DNA from: Saturnia japonica
Taxonomy: Eukaryota; Arthropoda; Insecta; Lepidoptera; Saturniidae
Assembly (NCBI GenBank): GCA_033032175.1
Contig: CM065324.1
Coordinates: 186,001 to 250,000 of the forward strand
Length of the DNA stretch: 64,000 nucleotides
Reading direction: 5' to 3'
Part shown: positions 61,701-64,000 of the stretch, piece after piece
How the letters are laid out: each line of letters begins with the position of its first letter
Position numbering within the stretch: position 1 is the first letter of the stretch
The notes under the pieces: generated by a model
The model's database searches: none
What the model was told of the DNA's origin: nothing
Seen by the model: the letters and a program-made list of their open reading frames with translations, nothing else
Made by a program: the position numbers and the translations under genes

Positions 61701-63707
61701 CAAAAGATTGTATACCTATATCTTTTCTATGTATGTTTATTCTTCATTGCACAAAAAAGTACAAATGGAGGGTTTAACGCTAAAAAGCTTTCTTTACCAG
61801 TCTTCCAAGGGAGAAAGAGAACTTTCTTGTTTATGAACCAATTTACATGATTTTTTTTCATTGGAAATAGGAGGTTTTTCAAGGGTGGTCCCATTTAATT
61901 ACATTGGCATTGGATCTTCGACTTCGAAGATACACCAGGGAAATCAAAATCCTTTGTTGTTTTGTTTTGTTAAAAATTGTCTTGTAGTATTTAGGTAATC
62001 TTTTGTGTTTCAAAATAAAACATTTTTTTTAAACGCAACGTCTCTGTCCGATTGTCCGTTACAAGTGTGCTTACGGCCCGATAACTATCTGATTTATGTG
62101 AGATTTCATTTCATAGATATAATATATGGCCAAATTAATATGCGATGTTCATCCATACTAATATTATTAAATCGAAATAACTCTGTCTGTCTGTTACGTT
62201 TCCACGCCTAAACCACTGAACCAATTCAGTTGAATTTTGGTACAGAGATATAGTGACACTTTTCAGAAGGACATATAGGCTACCACCATCTTTTGACGCG
62301 AAAATAAAACTTGAAGGGATGAAAATTTGTTTGAAATTTATCAAATCGGGGGTATAGAAATTTATATTTATGCGTTTGGCAAAAAATAAAGAGTGTTCCA
62401 TATTTTTGAAAAATCATCCCTCAAGGCGGTACAATGTTCAATCTTTGTACCTATAGTTGCATTAAACAACTTGTAACATTGTAATGGGCCAGGTGAGAGG
62501 AACTCTGAAACTATAAGAGATAGAGAAGTATGTTCCAAACAACCATCACATCGATTATAAAGGTAACAAAAACTGTTTTAAAAAAAACTTATACGCGAGC
62601 CGGGAATCGTACCTAATAATTTTTAGAAAAATAAGTACCTATGTCAATTTATTACGTCGTTTAAAAATGGTGTAGGTTGTAAGGAATAAATATTTCTAGG
62701 AAACCATTCTAAAGTTAAAGAAATTGCTATATTAAAAAATGTAAGTCATTTTATTGCTATAGAGATAAATATCTTAGCATTCCATGGATTCACCCTGCGC
62801 GTGCCGAGTCCATCGTGTGGCAGAGAGAGAGAACACGAGCAGCCCTCGGGACTTGCGACCCAGGTGTAGGTTTAAGGGGCCCCCTTATGATGCATATCAG
62901 CGCTCACCTTGACTGCCCGCGATACCCTCCCTACCAAGCCAGATTTGGTAAGAGCCTGCTAATGCTGCATTAGATACCCGTTCTAAAATAGAACTTACCG
63001 CAGTTCTCGTTTTAGCAAGTTATAGAGAGATTTCGCTGGAATACCTCTCGCTCCCACTACCATCGTATATAAGTTATCCGCAGAGCCGTTCTTGTTTAAC
63101 TTATTACATAGATCGTAATATTTATTAATTTTTATTGCGTGGTCTTTAGTTATATTAGTTTCCCACGGTACAGTAAGCTCTACAAGTACTATATATACGC
63201 TTGATTTCTCGAGAATAAAGAAATATGTCCGGTCTTGTATGACGAAAAACTTACATCCTCTGGGATTTTATAATGTTTTTCATATGTTTTCACTAATAAA
63301 ATTACTTACTTTTTTTTTGTTTAAATGATTAGGTTCGGTTACCGACACACGTATATTTTTTTATTTTTTTTAATCTATGAATGCAGTTTTTCATATCGTT
63401 TAGAATCGATGTGACAGTTCTTATAGTTGCAGAGTGGTCCCCTCACTGACCCATTTAAACGTTACGTACTGTATACATAAGAAAAGTAACCCAGATATGT
63501 TAACATACACTAGTATAAATGTAGCTAGGAAACCTTGTGTCTATAATTAGCTGAACTGAAAGTGTCTTACCCGCATCAGTTCGTAGAGTTGGTTGGGTGC
63601 GTGGGCGCGCAGCTCGAAGCTGCCCGTGCAGTAGACCCCACCAGTCCCGAGGCAGCGCTCGTACTCGTCCAGGTGGAAGAGACTCGGCATCTGGTAGTAC
63701 TGCTCAT
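43711..63707 (-). CDS. NRF-6-like acyltransferase-3 membrane protein (5' end outside window)
   Basis: Eleven exons, in minus order: 63707-63571, 60708-60572, 59407-59184, 55635-55448, 55182-55010, 53947-53765, 52220-52041, 51056-50906, 46089-45906, 45056-44914 and 43917-43711 (stop). Every junction is phase-consistent; 634 whole codons are visible. The first visible exons give the Cys-rich NRF domain (MPSLFHLDEYERCLGTGG, then HRGLCLSTSC). An acyltransferase-3 domain follows, with SLDGLRVLCMMCVIVEH carrying the family's conserved His, then repeated hydrophobic segments such as TWYLAADMQLY and LYQSPLGNAPGALAGLLL. Near the C-terminus come FLSWRGWSPFARLSFGALLL and a final membrane segment, ending in a polar tail. 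Nematode nrf-6 and insect relatives are multi-pass proteins tied to lipid or drug transport between tissues; the substrate is unknown. The signal-peptide exon must lie beyond 64000. Insect genomes hold many paralogues, so a specific name is not justified. Confidence 0.92.
44560..44890 (+). repeat. GC-rich repeat-like block between last two acyltransferase exons
   Basis: The block TTGCACTGGTTCAGCCGTC, GGGAGACAGTCGGGGCAGAA and GTGGAGTTTTAGTGTTAGTG has the look of a lepidopteran interspersed repeat, and is GC-rich in an AT-rich intron. Its overlapping short open frames in three frames on one strand argue against a gene. No second copy is in this window. Confidence 0.35.
45250..45767. mobile_element. 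Second copy of the GGGCGTTCAAG MITE family
   Basis: It starts GGGCTGTTCAAGAATTACGT and ends GTAATACTTGAACGCTCCC, with internal GTTACGTAA and TAACGCATCGTAACGTTTTA blocks shared with 15173-15612. It is more diverged and lies in an intron of the NRF-6-like gene, between the exons at 45056 and 45906. Confidence 0.7.
46190..46310 (+). mobile_element. LINE 3' UTR fragment
   Basis: CCCGATTGAGTTTCTTGC, GTTCTTCTCGATG and TGTTTTGACGTTCATAAATG match the 3' end of the 27231-27979 LINE family. It is heavily truncated. Confidence 0.65.
47776..48020 (+). repeat. Dispersed repeat (AACAGACTTCAAAAAAGGAG)
   Basis: ACAGACTTCAAAAAAGGAGG and ATTTCATTGGCATTGGACCT are repeated at 61846-61940 (ACATTGGCATTGGATCTTCG, CGAAGATACACC). 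Both copies lie within the acyltransferase locus. No ends were identified. Confidence 0.5.
49430..49700 (-). repeat. Poly(A)-tailed retroposon family, longer copy
   Basis: The minus strand carries the blocks CGGTAACGCTGTCAAAGG, the GAGTGCC...GCGCTCGCCCCC region, and an upstream AGGGAATTAGATCGCGAC block shared with 59949-60250. It is strongly diverged at the tail end. Its largest open stretch on the plus strand is a by-product of the repeat, not a gene. Confidence 0.6.
50440..50610 (+). repeat. AAGATGGTG repeat family, diverged copy
   Basis: TTGCCGTCAATATCAAGTGG, then AACAAAGTGATAACGTCTTT and TTTCTAATCCAGTTCATTTG, follow the order of the family at 6130 with many changes. Confidence 0.45.
51100..51275 (+). 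repeat. RTE-like LINE 3' end
   Basis: GGGGGAGGCCTATGTTCAGC followed by AGTGGACGTCCTGCGGCTGA and (ATG)n is the usual end of RTE-clade LINEs in arthropods: a final GEAYVQQWTS-type coding stretch, then a short simple-repeat tail. It lies about 45 bp from the exon that ends at 51056. Confidence 0.65.
51643..51777. repeat. Palindromic MITE-like hairpin
   Basis: About 135 bp whose two halves are inverted copies: ACTGTCTGTCCACTGAAGCG against CTTCAATAGACAAGCAGCC, and CCAATAGAATTACATCAC against GCAATTCTATTGGTC. A long imperfect hairpin in an acyltransferase intron. No coding capacity. Confidence 0.6.
54535..54945 (+). repeat. CTAGT-ended dispersed repeat in acyltransferase intron
   Basis: Starts near TCGGTAATCTCCGAAACGG, with TTAGGGTTCCGTGCAAATAA and AGCAAGATTCGCGCGTGTG, ending GAACTCAGCTAGTA. 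It lies 65 bp from the exon at 55010-55182. Confidence 0.65.
57048..57245 (+). repeat. Probable SINE-like repeat
   Basis: CCCTGATGGTAAGCACATTA and AACACAATGGTAACCATCGC, then GAGGGACCACATTGGACTC, look like blocks of a common lepidopteran short repeat. This is a weak call: no A or B box was seen and there is no second copy here. Confidence 0.3.
57484..57513. repeat. 10-bp tandem repeat
   Basis: GGCGTGACCA is repeated nearly three times. Short and GC-rich, with no known role. Confidence 0.5.
57690..58172 (+). repeat. CTAGT-ended dispersed repeat, well-preserved copy
   Basis: CTCCGAAACGGTTGGATCGA, TAGAATAAGAATTAGGGTTC and AGCAAGATTCGCGCGGGCT are close to the copy at 54535, and the element ends CACAGCCAGTGCTAG. 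Intronic in the acyltransferase gene. Confidence 0.65.
58263..58793 (-). mobile_element. LTR plus start of internal region of an LTR retrotransposon
   Basis: The LTR copy spans 58523-58793. Immediately inside it on the minus strand comes TGGCGACCCCGACGTGAT, which has the TGG start and GC-rich form of a tRNA primer-binding site. A short open stretch then begins IRKHNLLHKATSSSLPQAFE (58508-58263) and could be a relic of a gag-type protein, although no domain is recognisable. The rest of the element is missing. It lies in an intron of the NRF-6-like gene. Confidence 0.62.
59945..60250 (-). repeat. Poly(A)-tailed retroposon family, longest copy
   Basis: About 300 bp. On the minus strand it ends GGCTAACAGTATAGTCAGATC plus an A-run, with the GCAGCGGCTCTG region disturbed by a ~12-bp insert (CTGTTTTTGGACA, near 60001). 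The upstream part encodes, in one frame, SATLAPSCGSSQTFAAECPK then a stop, so it may be the 3' end of a LINE rather than a true SINE. Confidence 0.62.
60752..60885 (+). mobile_element. LINE 3' UTR fragment
   Basis: GGTTCTTCTCGATGTCTGG, CATTCATAAGTGCCTTCTTA and AAATTGAATCAAATATTTTC correspond to the last ~130 bp of the same LINE family. It lies just upstream (on the minus strand) of the acyltransferase exon at 60708. Confidence 0.65.
61136..61585. mobile_element. GGTGGGCGATTA-family hAT-type MITE
   Basis: Ends TAGAGGTTAGCGATTATG (left) and CATAATCGCCCACCGCTA (right). The flanks AACGTGAC (61128-61135) and AGCGTGAC (61586-61593) match at 7 of 8 positions, an aged target duplication. A second left-type end (CAGAGGTGGGCGATTATG) occurs at 61286, so part of the element is duplicated or one copy has entered another. 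Confidence 0.65.
61846..61945 (+). repeat. Dispersed repeat, second copy
   Basis: GGTCCCATTTAATTACATTG and CTTCGAAGATACACC match 47890-47955, in the same orientation. Confidence 0.5.
62999..63240 (-). pseudogene. Retroelement-derived fragment with ELTVPWE motif
   Basis: The minus strand is open for about 80 codons without a Met. It contains PDIFLYSREIK, IVLVELTVPWETNI and VVGARGIPAKSLYNLL, and stops right after KRELR. The ELTVPWE ... VGxRG pattern occurs at the C-terminus of reverse-transcriptase-bearing retroelement proteins. It has no start codon, does not fit the phase or family of the surrounding acyltransferase exons, and is probably a relic. Confidence 0.5.
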
Positions 63708-64000
63708 CTGTTACAAAAACAAAACTTTTATGTCCTATTTCCATGGTAACTAGTATGTCAAATTTCATTGGTATCTGTACAACCGTTTGAGCGCGGTTCA
63801 AGGATAAACATTCAAACAAACATACTTTCACATTTATAATATATTAGAGTAGTTGTTCCGTGAAGATATTTCGCATATTACAGAATATAAACAATCTAAC
63901 AGTTTTGTTAATAGATGGCGTCTCCTTCGTGTTAGTTGAAATTTTTTTTTTATTAGAAATGCAATCTTTTCTATCTATTTAAATCTTTCAACATTAATTT

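Noticed and set aside
1..64000. CRISPR array, operon, phage or plasmid module
   Set aside because: No regularly spaced repeats with unique spacers, no Shine-Dalgarno-linked gene runs; introns and eukaryotic families dominate.

Overview
The window looks like lepidopteran (moth or butterfly) nuclear DNA. It is AT-rich, its genes are split by GT-AG introns, and it carries many dispersed repeats of kinds common in Lepidoptera: short hAT-type elements, a tRNA-derived SINE, LINE 3' ends and LTR fragments. No bacterial or viral gene organisation is visible. The organism call is inference from gene families and repeat style; no species can be named.

Four host genes can be assembled exon by exon, with reading phase agreeing at every junction. 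(1) ALKBH7, plus strand, 11276-14412: a mitochondrial AlkB-family dioxygenase of 5 exons and 245 aa. (2) A ZAD plus C2H2 zinc-finger transcription factor, minus strand, 33849-14966: 8 exons and 422 aa, with an acidic C-terminal exon. Its ZAD domain is split by an 11.9-kb first intron. (3) The spliceosomal Sm protein SmD3, plus strand, 38692-40547: 2 exons and 130 aa. (4) A long multi-pass membrane acyltransferase of the nose-resistant-to-fluoxetine (NRF-6) family, minus strand, from beyond the right edge to 43711. Eleven exons are visible, and the N-terminus lies outside the window. ALKBH7 and the zinc-finger gene converge tail to tail, with about 550 bp between stop codons.

Region by region: 1-11275 holds no convincing host exon, only repeats, including a hAT-type element carrying a solo LTR. 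11276-14412 is ALKBH7. 14966-33849 is the zinc-finger gene. Its first intron holds an antisense LINE broken by four younger insertions (an LTR, a mariner, a TIR element and a second LTR), two of which contain further LINE copies. 33850-38691 is almost solid transposon, including two hAT-type elements with 8-bp target duplications lying side by side. 38692-40970 is SmD3. 41000-43700 is mostly featureless. 43711 to the right edge is the acyltransferase gene, whose introns carry MITEs, an LTR remnant with a possible primer-binding site, SINE-like retroposons and LINE tails.

The four host genes have unrelated housekeeping or regulatory roles; nothing suggests an operon or pathway cluster. The most notable content is the nested-transposon stratigraphy, where target-site duplications and restored reading frames give the order of insertion.
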